DNA of 64,000 nucleotides from Xestospongia bergquistia (lineage: Eukaryota > Porifera > Demospongiae > Haplosclerida > Petrosiidae). Every line of letters starts with the position of its first letter. Within the stretch, counting starts at the first letter, position 1. The translations under genes were made by a program, and so were the position numbers. Under the pieces are notes generated by a model. The model was not told the DNA's origin, did no database searches, and was given only the letters and a program-made list of their open reading frames with translations. This document shows, piece by piece, positions 11,571-22,580 of this stretch. Where the stretch lies: contig OZ014413.1 of the NCBI GenBank assembly GCA_963965975.1, positions 7,199,501 to 7,263,500 on the forward strand, written 5' to 3'.

Positions 11571-14500
11571 AGCATTTTCAGCTTTTATGTACAATAACTT
11601 TTTTGGATGTAATTCCAATTAATATGAATAATTCTATATCTACAAATAATTTGAATTATTATATACACTAAAATAACAATTTTATGTATACTTTAATTAT
11701 CTATATTTGTATAGATTTAGTAGAAGTTGTTTATTTAAAGTTGATTTATATTTTTATAACTTTTGTTAAATTATTGCACATGTCAAGATGCTTAAAACAT
11801 TGATGAAAGGACTCTAATCCCTATATCAAATTAGGACCTTTAAAATTTTTAAATTAAATTTTTACAGCAATGTCATGGAAAAGATTTATTTCATTTTTAT
11901 TTAACAACTAGGCCTAATGACTTGAATATATATTTGTTCAATAGTATGAACTTTATCTGTAGCACTAGTAGGTGATATATGAATGAGATACAAGGTTTAT
12001 AATTATTATAGGTTCATTGATCCACTTCATGTACAATTGTCTCATTACCCCTACTGGTATTTTCTGTATGTCCTCACCTTGTGTGGCTCTCATATTGATG
12101 CCGTTCTTTAGATAAAAGAAAGACTCGGTGGTTGAAGACAAAGGAAGTTCATGCAATGAGAGAGTTCTTTAAGGATAGTTCTGAGCTCTTATTGCATACA
12201 GATTCATATGGGTTAATTTTAATAACCTATCCCTATAATAACTAGTTAAGGTGGGAAAATTGATACCAATTTCATTTGTCATTCCTAGGTAGCTCTTTGA
12301 ATTAATGTAAAAAGGTCTTGCTATCTCTTACAGCCATAACAATTGAAAGGAGATGTTGTTACATCAAAGACAAAGATAAAAAGTTCCTTCTGAAGACCTC
12401 TATCCTATGACTATAACTTTATACACCAACCAACCCAAGTTGTTACCAGACCAAGAAGTAAAAATAAGATATGTAATAATATATAGAGATGGTGAGAGGT
12501 AGGGATGGATGGTTAGGATGGCCAAATAAATAGACTGATTGAGTAGAATAATCCAAGACCAAGGATACTACACAATTTTAAAACTTAAAGCCATCACTGT
12601 GAAGCCTTAGTGAGTATGTGTGAACTTTATTAGGCTTGCTGGCTTCTAGTGTCCAATGTCTATTTTGTTTATGACTCTAACTAATCTAACAAATGTATAG
12701 TAACACATGTTGAAGGAGCCAGTGAGTAACTAAGAAAGCCCAGCAAAAACATAAAATATAGTTATCTATAGTTGACCAATCAGATTTCTTCATTTAATAA
12801 TTAGAATGTATGTACAATCTAATAAGCATTTAGTGGATTTTGGAATGAGACTTGCTATTAGAAAAAGTATATCTCAACATAATGTACTGTACTTGTATTT
12901 ATCTTACATGTATTGTGTAGTAATAAATGTAATAAATCAGAATATGTATGATCTACTTGTATACAGGAGATAACCTGTTGATATAAACATAGACTACACT
13001 TTTTGACTCTTATTGAAAGAAAAAATTGGTCCAAGTTAAAGAGAAACTAACGGAATTAGATTTCATTATGTGTTGTATTCAAACAGGTCTTTAGAAGATC
13101 AGTAATATACAAGAGAAACAAATTTGTGATGGTGTGGATAAAAAATGTATTAAAACAAAATGAAAGTAATTACCAAATTATATTTCCCTCTCACTCAAGG
13201 TTTAAATCATCTTAAGGTAAATAAATGACTACATACAGCAAATCCCTCAATGCTAGCAACCTTTCTCTTGCAGTACCTGCCAATTTATTTAGAATACCAT
13301 CTTTTAATAAACAACACTCTAAAATAGGAAGGAAACATCTAATGACATATGCGTATACTGTCAATACACATGTAGAGTGTACATCATCAAAATACATATA
13401 TTTTAATTAAGACTACAATTGTACAGTACTATGTATAAGTATTAACTACCGGATTAATTAGAGAGGCATTAGATATGATAATTAAGTGAACCCTTTTAGT
13501 CTGTATAAAGACAGTTACTTATATGCATAGTCATAAATTGAATAATTATATTGATGTGGCTCAAAAAACTGTATTTGAATTTTAAAAATTCCTAAATCAG
13601 TAGTTGCAGTGAATTTTGATGTAATGTGGGTCAGTAATGTAAAATTTTGTCTTTTTTTATATATTTGATCTCCCATATCTCATTCAGTCAAATTTAGTGT
13701 CTAAAGAAATAGATGAAAGACATAAATACCATATCTCTCACTATATTCTAAGATTAACATATAATAAAGGGCTAAAATTTACTTGCACATGTGTATTAAC
13801 ATTGCCTATACATTACATATACACAGTACATTGCTTGACCTTAAATGATGCATATTTAGCATAACAATAATTAGCAAACACAGTCCACATTTTAAAGTTC
13901 TTTGTCAATTTAATTAAAAATGAATAGTTATTGACTTTAAGCAAACAAAAGATTAAAGGATATCATCATTTTAATAATTTTGTATGGACTTACGATATGA
14001 GGTTTATCTGATAAAGAAGATGAGTAGGAAAATGTTCATTCAAACTAAACATTAATTATTACAATAGTTTTAGTTCATTATTTAGCCTCTGCATTGATGA
14101 ATGCTCTGTTTTAAAGTAGCTTTGACTATTAACATTTTAAATAATAATTTCTATCAATAGATGTATGCAACATTTTGAGATTATTTGTGAGTAATACATT
14201 ATGCATGCAATGTGATGTATATGTTATTATAACAATAAACTCAGTAACTTCTATAAATTACAGGTATACATAGTCAGTTGCTTTACTAATGCTAATTAAA
14301 TTGAAATTTACACTCTCAGTAACAGTAATCATATCTATTACTAGTGATTGTTAAACTACTAACTTTGTTATAACATTATTATACATTGTTTTCCTATTTC
14401 ATACAAGACTGTTATGACAATTGTCATCATCAAATGTCATAGCTAGCTATCAGACAAATTTTCTTTGATGAAAGCCTTAACAAAATTGTTGTAGAATGAA

Positions 14501-14580
14501 CTGCAAAACTGTTTGTATTTGTTTAAATGAAAAAAGCGAAAAGCACCTTTCTAATAGCTACTATAATATCAGAAGTTTTT
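11571..14580. other. 3' flank of POT C and long spacer, no gene seen
   Basis: 11571-11960 resembles the flanks of POT A and F. 11965-12180 carries, on the minus strand, the decayed exon-like sequence also seen at 4768-4983. From about 11760 to 12648 the sequence matches 33220-34088, and 13037-13341 matches 34095-34393. The other block lacks 12649-13036 and 13342-15377. The remainder has short chance frames only. No domain, RNA gene or transposon ends were found. Confidence 0.6.
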
Positions 14581-14584
14581 TTTA

Positions 14585-15245
14585 ACATGATTTATCAATA
14601 AGTACTAGAATTAGTGTTGTAATCAATGTTATAAGAATTAGAGGCATCACTAATATTTATATAAATGCTTTCCCTTTCTTATAAAGTATTGTTAACATCC
14701 ATGTAATGAAGAATTAGGCCACTTCTATTACTTTTTGTTACTTTGGTAGAATTCTACACTAAGAGTTGAACTAGTCATATTAACTTAATAATATTAGAGT
14801 TAAATGAATTTATACCAATCATAGCAAACCTACATGAGTAGTAGATGTCATCTTCACTCATAATGACCTGACAATGAACAAAGACTAAGGCAGTAACATA
14901 AGATGAAGTCTAATGCAGAGATAAACTATTGAGGTAGTCAGTAATTGCAGTGTCTTAATGGTAGTGTGACACATAACACAATCCTTAAATATCATTCATT
15001 CCAAAGTCACCCTAGTATTAAAGAAAGCCGGATCTCTTCTAGACTACAAAGGAAATTCTGATGTGTCATTACAAACACATATTATAGTTGCCCATTCTAT
15101 ACGTCAATCTTACTAGTCTGGTTATTTGTCACTTGATAGAAGATACCATGCAAGAGAGTAAACTTGACAGAACTGTTTAATGATAAAACAAGGTGTAATA
15201 AGACCATGGTTGTGTTACACAGGTACTTCTCTAAATCTGATGAGT
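14585..15245 (-). pseudogene. Amino-terminal relic of a type 1 receptor gene
   Basis: On the minus strand this matches the first 250 codons or so of G1/G4, including the region encoding the TDYLNSSSLYY-like patch and the segment near the spacer ATATCCATGTAATGAAGAA of G1. Substitutions and small indels close every frame. It is followed on the minus strand by no remaining ectodomain, so it is a truncated copy. It lies just downstream of another, unrelated relic (15300-15920). Confidence 0.7.
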
Positions 15246-15299
15246 AACAAAATTTTTTTAAAAATAATTTCCTAGTAATAAAAGTATCAGGATACTTGA

Positions 15300-15920
15300 G
15301 AGTAAGGGCATTTTAAAAAGAGTTGAACACGAACACCAAACAATGTAACTAGTATCAGAACATAACAGATTCTTGTTGAGGTGAACACATCAATAATTAA
15401 TCCAAGAATTAACCCTATAAGTATTGATAGTGTAGTTGTTTTTGTTCTCCTTGTAATAACTGTTATTGATATTATAATGAAATTGAAAGTAAAGCCAAAT
15501 GTAATTTTATAATTAGACAAATGCAAATTGACCTTTAATATTTTCCCAAATCATTCATTGTATACTGTTGGGAATAACTTAAATGACCTTTGCTATTGTG
15601 TTGATCATTAGAATGAGATGTCATCCCCCACCATATTCTATTGACCCAGCCCATCACCAAACATAGTATCAGAATCATAACAGATTCTTGCTGTTGTGAA
15701 CATATCAATAATTGCTAATAATAGATTTGACAAAGAGAGTTGTAAAGGAGTAAGAAGTACTTGGACTGACGAATGAGCTATTGTGTTAGTAAGCCTTAGA
15801 GGAAATGACTGAAGATATTGAGGACAACAAATATTGTCAAAGATTGAGTGGAAATATTAAATTGAGACCAACTTTCCCTAATTTCATCATCCCACTGTAA
15901 AAATATAGAGTGAAAACAAG
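15300..15920 (-). pseudogene. Membrane-domain relic of receptor family
   Basis: 15620-15920 matches, on the minus strand, the middle of the receptor membrane domain (the HSSVQVLVTVVHLS region and the MTELW region), with frame breaks. A second small copy of part of it lies near 15310-15400 (GTATCAGAACATAACAGATT). The same pair occurs at 34390-34945. A hydrophobic frame at 15287-15526 is not a convincing gene. Confidence 0.65.
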
Positions 15921-16137
15921 TTTCAGATTCAATGTAAATATTAATCACAAGCTGTAACTTTTATTAGTTATGCCAAATTCCCTTCTAAGTTTCATACATA
16001 CAACAAGTATGGGTGATTGTTATATATAAATATAATACATTAACAAAATAGAACATAAATACACAAATACTCGTATAGATGCACACAAACACACAAAGGC
16101 AACTTATAAATAGTACACATACTCAAAACTTGTTTAG

Positions 16138-19100
16138 TCAATCACTGTAGTGTCCTAGGACAGGCTCTCTAAACTCTGAGCATGAACCATAAAATGAGCC
16201 ACTGGCATTTGTTAATAGTGGTGGTGTGTTAGTTGTTTTACGAGTAAATAATGATACTTTCATGTAGCACAGACGAAATTTCTCACATTTCCATTCAAAC
16301 CATCTTTTTACAATGTTAACCTTTCTGCAAACCCAGAGTACATGATATACAATGACCATCACTAATGTAACAAATGTCAGAAACACAGAAGAAAAACAGA
16401 TTACTTTTATCATTAGTGGATTGGTGTAAAAAAAATACCAATAAGTGAGGTAAATAAGTAATAAGTTCATCACCAAACCACTATCAAGAAGATTGATTAA
16501 TTTGCTTCTAAATGGTTTGATATATGTTTGAATGACAAGGAAAATTACCAACATTAGATTTGTTGCAAAAAAGAGAGAATAAACATCAGTAGCTCTATAT
16601 TTGGCATATATTCCATACAAAGCACATAGTAACAGAAGACGCAATGTAAACCAATATTGTTTACCTTCTTTATAAGGAGCATGGATAGCTTCTAGAATAG
16701 GTCGTAAGTACTTGTTGGTACATGCTAGTGGTCTAAGTGGTTTAGCAAAGAGAAGTAGAAGTACATATGGTAACAGTAGACCAATAACTACTATCAGAGT
16801 TACTATCATTAGTATACGATGGGAGTATCCTCCATATTTGACAGTACCATCTAAATACCAAACATAATGTACATCATTGGATGTGTAAACTTCAGCATAT
16901 GTCATTACATTGATCAATTGAAGGAGTAGATTAGAGAAAGAAATGTGTACAACAGTAACAAGTACTTGAACTGAGGAATGAGCTATTCTATTGGAAAGCT
17001 TTGGTGAGAAATGACTGAGGATAATCAGGACAATGACTATTGTCAGAAGATAAAGAGGAAACACAAAATTAAGGCTAGTTTTCCATAACTCTGTCATTCC
17101 ATTGTAAAAACATCTAGGAAAGCCTGTCTGAAGATTCAAAAGACGAATAATAAATATAGCAAATCCTGACAATCGATCAATTGAAGATTTAAAGTGGTGA
17201 TATCTTAACACATCAAGCAAACCACAATTAGCAGCCTGAGCATAGAATATAACTCCATTTAGTGTACCAGTTGTTAATGTAAGTTTAAGAGCATATAACA
17301 AATAAATAAGAATTGGACCAGTGACTAGATAAATACTTAGTGATGTTATCCAAGCATTGCTACAATGCTGACATTCTGTAGACCCTAATACCACACTTAA
17401 TCCCTCACTACATCTACCACATAATGTTCCTTCACGTTGATATAAACACAATGGTGGATGATAGTCAGTGATACCATCTGAAAGTTTAAAGCTTTTATTA
17501 AATGATAAGTCACCACTGTAGAAGTAATGTAGTGTGTGATTGCTATTACAATATCCTACTGGACAATTTAAAGATACACCAAACTGTGTCTCCGTTTTGT
17601 TCTCATATTCTATTGTTCCTGCCCAAGAGAGAAATGTCAAAGGTCTTGTTATTGTCTGACTACTCACATTACCAATAATTGGGACTGTAAGGTGATTATA
17701 TTTTCTCAAGTTATCAAATGAAGATGAAAGTTCACAGATTCCTTTTATCTTATTCAAATCAAATCCCAGCGGACATGGATGTATTTGGACAATTTTCTTT
17801 AGAATTGCTGGCTGATTGTATAGAGAGAATACAATCATTCCATCTATAATATTGGATTGATCATTTCCATGAACAGTCATACTAATGGTTGTGCAATTTT
17901 TGCCTTCTTGTATCAGTTGTTCTTGATCATAAAAAGGCAACCAGAGTTTCGTTGTTTTAGGAATATTAGGTTGTGAATAATTTCTAACAATATCAATTGC
18001 TATGGTAGAATAAACGTTTCTATCAAGAGCATCAATAGCTGAAATACAGTAATAAATTTTCTGTCCTGGATATATTTGTAGAGGTGGTTGTATATCAGCA
18101 CCTTCTGTAAGATTTTGTGGAATAGTTGAAATCTGAAGCAAAGAAGAATTCGATTTCGTTTTTGTAAAATTGAAGTGTTGATAATAATATGTCATTACTT
18201 CATGAGGAGATTCAAGGAAGTCTGAGTTGTTAAAATAGCATGAGAATAGAGGCTCCGCATATATTGACATTCCAGCTCTTGTTGCTTCATTGTCTGAGAA
18301 CGTTACTTGTTCAACATTTGAATCAATATGTATGGCGCACTTTCCATTACCTCTAGCATGTATAGCTCCTCCTAATAGCTCAGCCCAATTATTAGTAAAC
18401 GTGGCTACAACTTCGCTCATAAAATATAGTTGAAAGCTGCCTACAAGAAGAATTGCAGGACCATTTGTGGCATGATTATTATTAAAAGTTAAATTACCAG
18501 ATAGATAGACATTTGAACCTTTAGAACTTATAACTGATCCATAATTGTTACTGAAGTTAGATGTCCCAGTGATCTCAACTTTATAAATTCTACGGAAATA
18601 AAAAATACCTGCTGATGATACAAATGGGATTTCAATGTATTGAGAATTTTTTCTAGCAATAGTACTGTCCATTGTAATAGAGACATTGCCTGTATTGTCA
18701 GCAAACTGATAGACTGTGGCATATAGACAAGCTCCAGTATTTGCAGCAAGATTTTCCAAAAACTTACATCTACTAAAACTAATATTTAGATGAACATGTC
18801 CAGGATTGACAATACCAATGTAGACAGCTCCATAGTCCAGACTGCTTATTGACCAGTTGTCAATGCCTTCGTGTTTTAAAAATGATGTGTTAAAAATATA
18901 AAGTGGTGTTAGGCTTATTTCATTTGTAGATACATATAATGAAACCCAATAAAATACAATGGCTGCTCCATGACAGTGCTCTAAGTTAATGTTATGACGG
19001 AATATTGTATTGGTAATCGTTGTGTTAGCGTCAGCAAAAGTGTGATATTGTAAAATAAACATACCACCTGCAAAACTACCAGTATTTTCAACAAAATGTG

Positions 19101-19989
19101 ACTCAGTTATATGAACTGACACCTGACCATGTTGTGTATAAAGTATTGTTAATCCAGCTGCATTGACAATAGGATTGGAACCACCAGAAGATGATGGATG
19201 TTTATTATAGTAGGTATCAGCAATGCAAGAATGAGTGTTGTAATCATAGTTATATGAGAAAGAGGCATCATTAATATGTACATCAGAGACCTGTTCAACA
19301 TTGTACTCTTCTTGAAAAGTATTGTTAATATCCATGTAATGAAGAAGAATGCCACTTCCAATGCTATGATTGGTATTTTGGTGACCTTCAATACTATATG
19401 ATGAATTAGACATATTAACACTATTAATAATAGAGTTATATATGTTCACACCAATCATAGCAAACCCATATGAGTAGTAGATTTTAACTTGAGTTATATT
19501 GACCTGACAATGAACAAAAACTAAGACAGCAGCATGAGATGAAGTGTAATACAGAGATGAACTATTGAGGTAGTCAGTGATTGTGGTATCTTGTATGGTA
19601 GTGAGATATGTACCACAATTCTTAATCACCAAATGTTTAAGAGTCACTTGAGAGTTGAAGAAAAGTAGACCTCGTCTTGGGCGTCGAAATGTCTGCAGTG
19701 TTTCGTTATAAACACATGTTATGTTTGCTGATTCTGTTGAAAAATCACTACGTATTTCAATTATGCTTCTTTGCTGAGTTGCCACTTGACAGAATTCACC
19801 AGGTGAAATGATGAAGTTGACGGAACTGTTTAACAAGAACACAAGGTGTTGAGAGGACCATGTTGTGTTACACAGGCACTGCTCTAAATCAGAGGATGAA
19901 TTAACTGAAATGATATAATTACTCTTTCCACTACATGGCATTAAGCAAGAAAAGAGAATTGACAAAATACAAAAGAATATCTGTAACAT
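16138..19989 (-). CDS. G1: intact type 1 beta-helix multi-pass membrane protein, 1283 aa
   Basis: This single uninterrupted frame encodes a putative surface receptor. Residues 1-21 form a signal peptide (MLQIFFCILSILFS then CSG). The long Asn- and Ser-rich ectodomain has many NxS/T sites and Pmp-like beta-helix repeats around residues 480-580 (LTFNNNHATNGPAI, FTNNWAELLGGAIHA, FSDNEATRAGMSI). A beta-rich segment near 640-730 (IYPGQKIYYCISAIDALD) follows, then CPLGF near 740 and LCGRCSEG...CQHC near 860-875. About 8-10 hydrophobic segments fill 875-1220, including a re-entrant-looking FYAQAANCGLLDVL and the APYKEGKQYWFTLRLLLL motif. The cytosolic tail ends SFYGSCSEFREPVLG. The ectodomain resembles chlamydial Pmp repeats in motif only; this is a eukaryotic protein. 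Ligand and signalling are unknown. Confidence 0.9.
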   Translation of the reverse strand: MLQIFFCILSILFSCLMPCSGKSNYIISVNSSSDLEQCLCNTTWSSQHLVFLLNSSVNFIISPGEFCQVATQQRSIIEIRSDFSTESANITCVYNETLQTFRRPRRGLLFFNSQVTLKHLVIKNCGTYLTTIQDTTITDYLNSSSLYYTSSHAAVLVFVHCQVNITQVKIYYSYGFAMIGVNIYNSIINSVNMSNSSYSIEGHQNTNHSIGSGILLHYMDINNTFQEEYNVEQVSDVHINDASFSYNYDYNTHSCIADTYYNKHPSSSGGSNPIVNAAGLTILYTQHGQVSVHITESHFVENTGSFAGGMFILQYHTFADANTTITNTIFRHNINLEHCHGAAIVFYWVSLYVSTNEISLTPLYIFNTSFLKHEGIDNWSISSLDYGAVYIGIVNPGHVHLNISFSRCKFLENLAANTGACLYATVYQFADNTGNVSITMDSTIARKNSQYIEIPFVSSAGIFYFRRIYKVEITGTSNFSNNYGSVISSKGSNVYLSGNLTFNNNHATNGPAILLVGSFQLYFMSEVVATFTNNWAELLGGAIHARGNGKCAIHIDSNVEQVTFSDNEATRAGMSIYAEPLFSCYFNNSDFLESPHEVMTYYYQHFNFTKTKSNSSLLQISTIPQNLTEGADIQPPLQIYPGQKIYYCISAIDALDRNVYSTIAIDIVRNYSQPNIPKTTKLWLPFYDQEQLIQEGKNCTTISMTVHGNDQSNIIDGMIVFSLYNQPAILKKIVQIHPCPLGFDLNKIKGICELSSSFDNLRKYNHLTVPIIGNVSSQTITRPLTFLSWAGTIEYENKTETQFGVSLNCPVGYCNSNHTLHYFYSGDLSFNKSFKLSDGITDYHPPLCLYQREGTLCGRCSEGLSVVLGSTECQHCSNAWITSLSIYLVTGPILIYLLYALKLTLTTGTLNGVIFYAQAANCGLLDVLRYHHFKSSIDRLSGFAIFIIRLLNLQTGFPRCFYNGMTELWKTSLNFVFPLYLLTIVIVLIILSHFSPKLSNRIAHSSVQVLVTVVHISFSNLLLQLINVMTYAEVYTSNDVHYVWYLDGTVKYGGYSHRILMIVTLIVVIGLLLPYVLLLLFAKPLRPLACTNKYLRPILEAIHAPYKEGKQYWFTLRLLLLCALYGIYAKYRATDVYSLFFATNLMLVIFLVIQTYIKPFRSKLINLLDSGLVMNLLLIYLTYWYFFYTNPLMIKVICFSSVFLTFVTLVMVIVYHVLWVCRKVNIVKRWFEWKCEKFRLCYMKVSLFTRKTTNTPPLLTNASGSFYGSCSEFREPVLGHYSD

Positions 19990-20043
19990 GACAATGTAGC
20001 TTTAAGCTTTGATTGTTTCTAGAGTTTGTCTGTTTACTCTCTA

Positions 20044-20057
20044 CTCTATATATACTC
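20044..20057 (-). promoter_or_regulatory. TATA-like core promoter of G1
   Basis: A TATATATAG word lies 55-66 bases upstream of the start codon. The same position and the same intervening words (GTAAACAGACAAACTCTAGA) occur before G4 and G5, which supports a shared type 1 core promoter. Confidence 0.55.
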
Positions 20058-20059
20058 GT

Positions 20060-21285
20060 TAGTGCTTACTCTATATGACTACTGGATATCATAAGCAAAA
20101 GTTACAATAAACTGAAAGTAAACAGAAATTAAAGTTATGAAAACATAATACTGTCCATCAATAACAGATATTCTAGAACTGTAATAGTCAAAATTAATGT
20201 GTACATGTAAAACATCAATGAATAATAATATAATGGATGGACATGGATCAGGTTAATGATTTGTTCTTTAAATATGGTGACTTGGGCAAATTAGGATATT
20301 CACAACTCTTGCTGTCAAAACAACAGTTCTTTCATTTATTTATGCTACATAGAACAGAGCCAACCACTACATATAATTCCATTGAGGTCACACATTAGCA
20401 TTTCATCATTATAGTGTATTATGTTATCCATTTAGCAAGTGTACAATAATCTATTACTATGTTATAGAAGGATATCTTATTGTTGAGGTCTTAAATTTGT
20501 GGCTTGAGCAAGTTAAGAAATTCGCAAAATCTTCCTGTCATGCCAGCAGCTATTTTAATCATTGTTAAGGTTTTTATAAATAACTATGGCTCATAACATT
20601 TTCTGCTTGAAATATATTAATATGATGACTATTGTATTATAAAGATGAAACCTGTAACACTCAAAACAGTATTGTCTACAAAACACTATCAAGCAAAACA
20701 TATATTCAATATAACTCTCTTGACATCAACAAAACTGGTTACAAATATACATAATGAAATAAACAAGTAAATAATCTAAGAGCTAATAATTCTAATACTT
20801 ATAAAAATTACTTACTCCTTTGCCTCTTGTTGCCTTAAGAAAGAGATGACTCTATAATTTGACTTGAACCATACAAAGGATCACTGCATTTGAGAACATT
20901 GTTGTCTATCAACAAATGGCCTTTTCACTTTATTTTAAATGAATTAAAGAATGCTTGTTTTAAGGCTATCTTTTCTTTTAACCCAGAGAACATGGTAGAA
21001 AAAGACAGCAAAAAGCCAAAATTGTAATATTGACTGATATGAACATCATTATTCAATTATTGCATCTTTAAGTTAATAATTAATAAGACAAAAGTATCTT
21101 GACATACACATAAAGATCAAGTTAAAAATCATTGAGTACTTGAGTAATCTAGTAGTTTGTTCTTGAATAGTTTAAAATATAAACATGTAAAAGTAAGTAT
21201 AATGTCATTATTGGTGTTGCTGTAAAATATATTTTAAATAATTTACTGCTTTATAGTATGTATAAACAATACATGTAGTCACTAA
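20060..21285. other. Spacer upstream of G1, no gene seen
   Basis: 20075-20420 resembles 53695-54010 upstream of G5. 20480-21285 resembles 39090-39885 upstream of G4. No frame, RNA or repeat of note was found. Its value is that it shows duplicated blocks included the spacers. Confidence 0.6.
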
Positions 21286-21289
21286 CAAA

Positions 21290-22110
21290 AAGAAATTGAC
21301 CTACAAACCAGCACTCCTTTTCTTAGGTCAAACATATTTATTTACTATTGCACACTGTATTGGTCCTGGAAAGATGAGTAAAGAACAAAGGGTTGTAAGA
21401 GAGGGATAAAAATTATAGTAATGTGATGATCATTTAAATGAGATATAAACCAACACCATATATTACTGACCACCAAACATTGCAAGTCACGTGCAAACGT
21501 CAACTGATGTGAAGATATTAATAACAGCTAGTCCAATTTTAAAAAAGAAACTTGGACTGATGAGTGAGTTATTCTATTGGAACGTCTGACACAAAAATTA
21601 CTGAGCATAATGAGGACAACAAACATTGTCAAAAGAGAGTGGAAATATAAACTGAGACAAGTTTTTCATAACTCCATCATCCCTTTGAATAAATAACCAC
21701 AGAGGAAAGCTAAGTCCTACATTCATAAATAATATGATGAAAGATCTTGGAGACCTTTGCTAAATCATTTCCTTTAAATAACTGCAACAATCTATTCCTC
21801 CGCAATTTGCTGTGTACAGAAAATATTTCCATAAAGTGTACCATTTTTTAATGTATGTTTAAGGGCATAAAACACCTAAGGAAGAGGGAACCAGATGCTC
21901 CATAAAGGGAGTCACCACAACCACCAATTACTACATTGCTTACACATGTAGAACAAAGTACTCCACTTTATTCACCACACCTACTACATAGCAAACCTCT
22001 ACATTGATATAAACATATAGGACTACTATTATCTAAACAATTCTTCATGTCAGTACTATCAGTTAACATTATTTTATTGCTAGGACTACAAAAATGATTA
22101 CATTTGCTTT
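21290..22110 (-). pseudogene. Diverged membrane-domain relic (third receptor clade)
   Basis: On the minus strand this follows the receptor membrane domain from the Cys-rich LCGRC region (about 22000) through the QAAN, MTELW, SSVQV and YVW regions to the RLLLL region (about 21300). It is broken by many changes. It is closer to 39890-40735 and 54790-55110 than to G1 or G3, so it represents an older, third membrane-domain lineage now dead at every copy in the window. Confidence 0.65.
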
Positions 22111-22580
22111 CACAGATTAGAATTCTTTATATAACTTTTAGTATATAAATTTTTTTACTATTAATTACTTTAATTATTGAAACTGAAACTAAATTTGAAT
22201 AAATAAGTTTGATAGTTTCATGCATGAGCAAACATTATGTCCCAATTGAATAGTCCATACTTCCTTGTTGACTCTTTATCAAAAATAAATTTTAATAAAT
22301 AGCGCATGATATACATAATTGGATAATGTATAGTGAACTACCCAACACATTATATTAACAATTTTATGTAGTTATCAGCATCCCTTGATGATGCTAATAT
22401 AATATGTTATTAATTAACAAATTATCAAAGTGAAGGTCAACAACAGTAAGACATGTGTAAGCCAACTAAATTGGATTTTATTATAAAATTAATATACAAC
22501 AATATGAATAATTACAATAAAATATAAAGAAGCAGAGTGCAAAGCACTGGTGATTGAATATTACAAACATTTTGTTTGCT
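22111..22580. other. Spacer between relic and G2
   Basis: No gene. The sequence is almost the same as 40736-41201 and 55111-55565, including a short palindrome-like word CAGCATCCCTTGATGATGCT. On the minus strand it holds the 3' end of the type 2 receptor genes. Confidence 0.6.

Noticed and set aside
13212-13410. Two opposed 61-residue frames
   Set aside because: They overlap on both strands, show no domain and lie in a spacer whose copy at 34270-34390 does not keep the frame.
15287-15526. Hydrophobic 79-residue minus-strand frame as a small membrane protein
   Set aside because: It overlaps a decayed receptor relic, its counterpart at 34374-34562 differs in frame and end, and it has no family features.
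18528-18749. Short frames overlapping the receptor genes in other frames (also near 19149, 37556, 38183, 43964, 52174)
   Set aside because: They recur at the same place in each paralogue only because the underlying gene is conserved; none has a domain.
16138-19989. Bacterial contamination, because the ectodomain carries chlamydial Pmp-like FxxN/GGAI repeats
   Set aside because: The protein has a eukaryotic-type multi-pass C-terminus, no autotransporter barrel, TATA-type promoters, and sits among animal-type transporters and a THAP transposon; the motif is a general beta-helix pattern.
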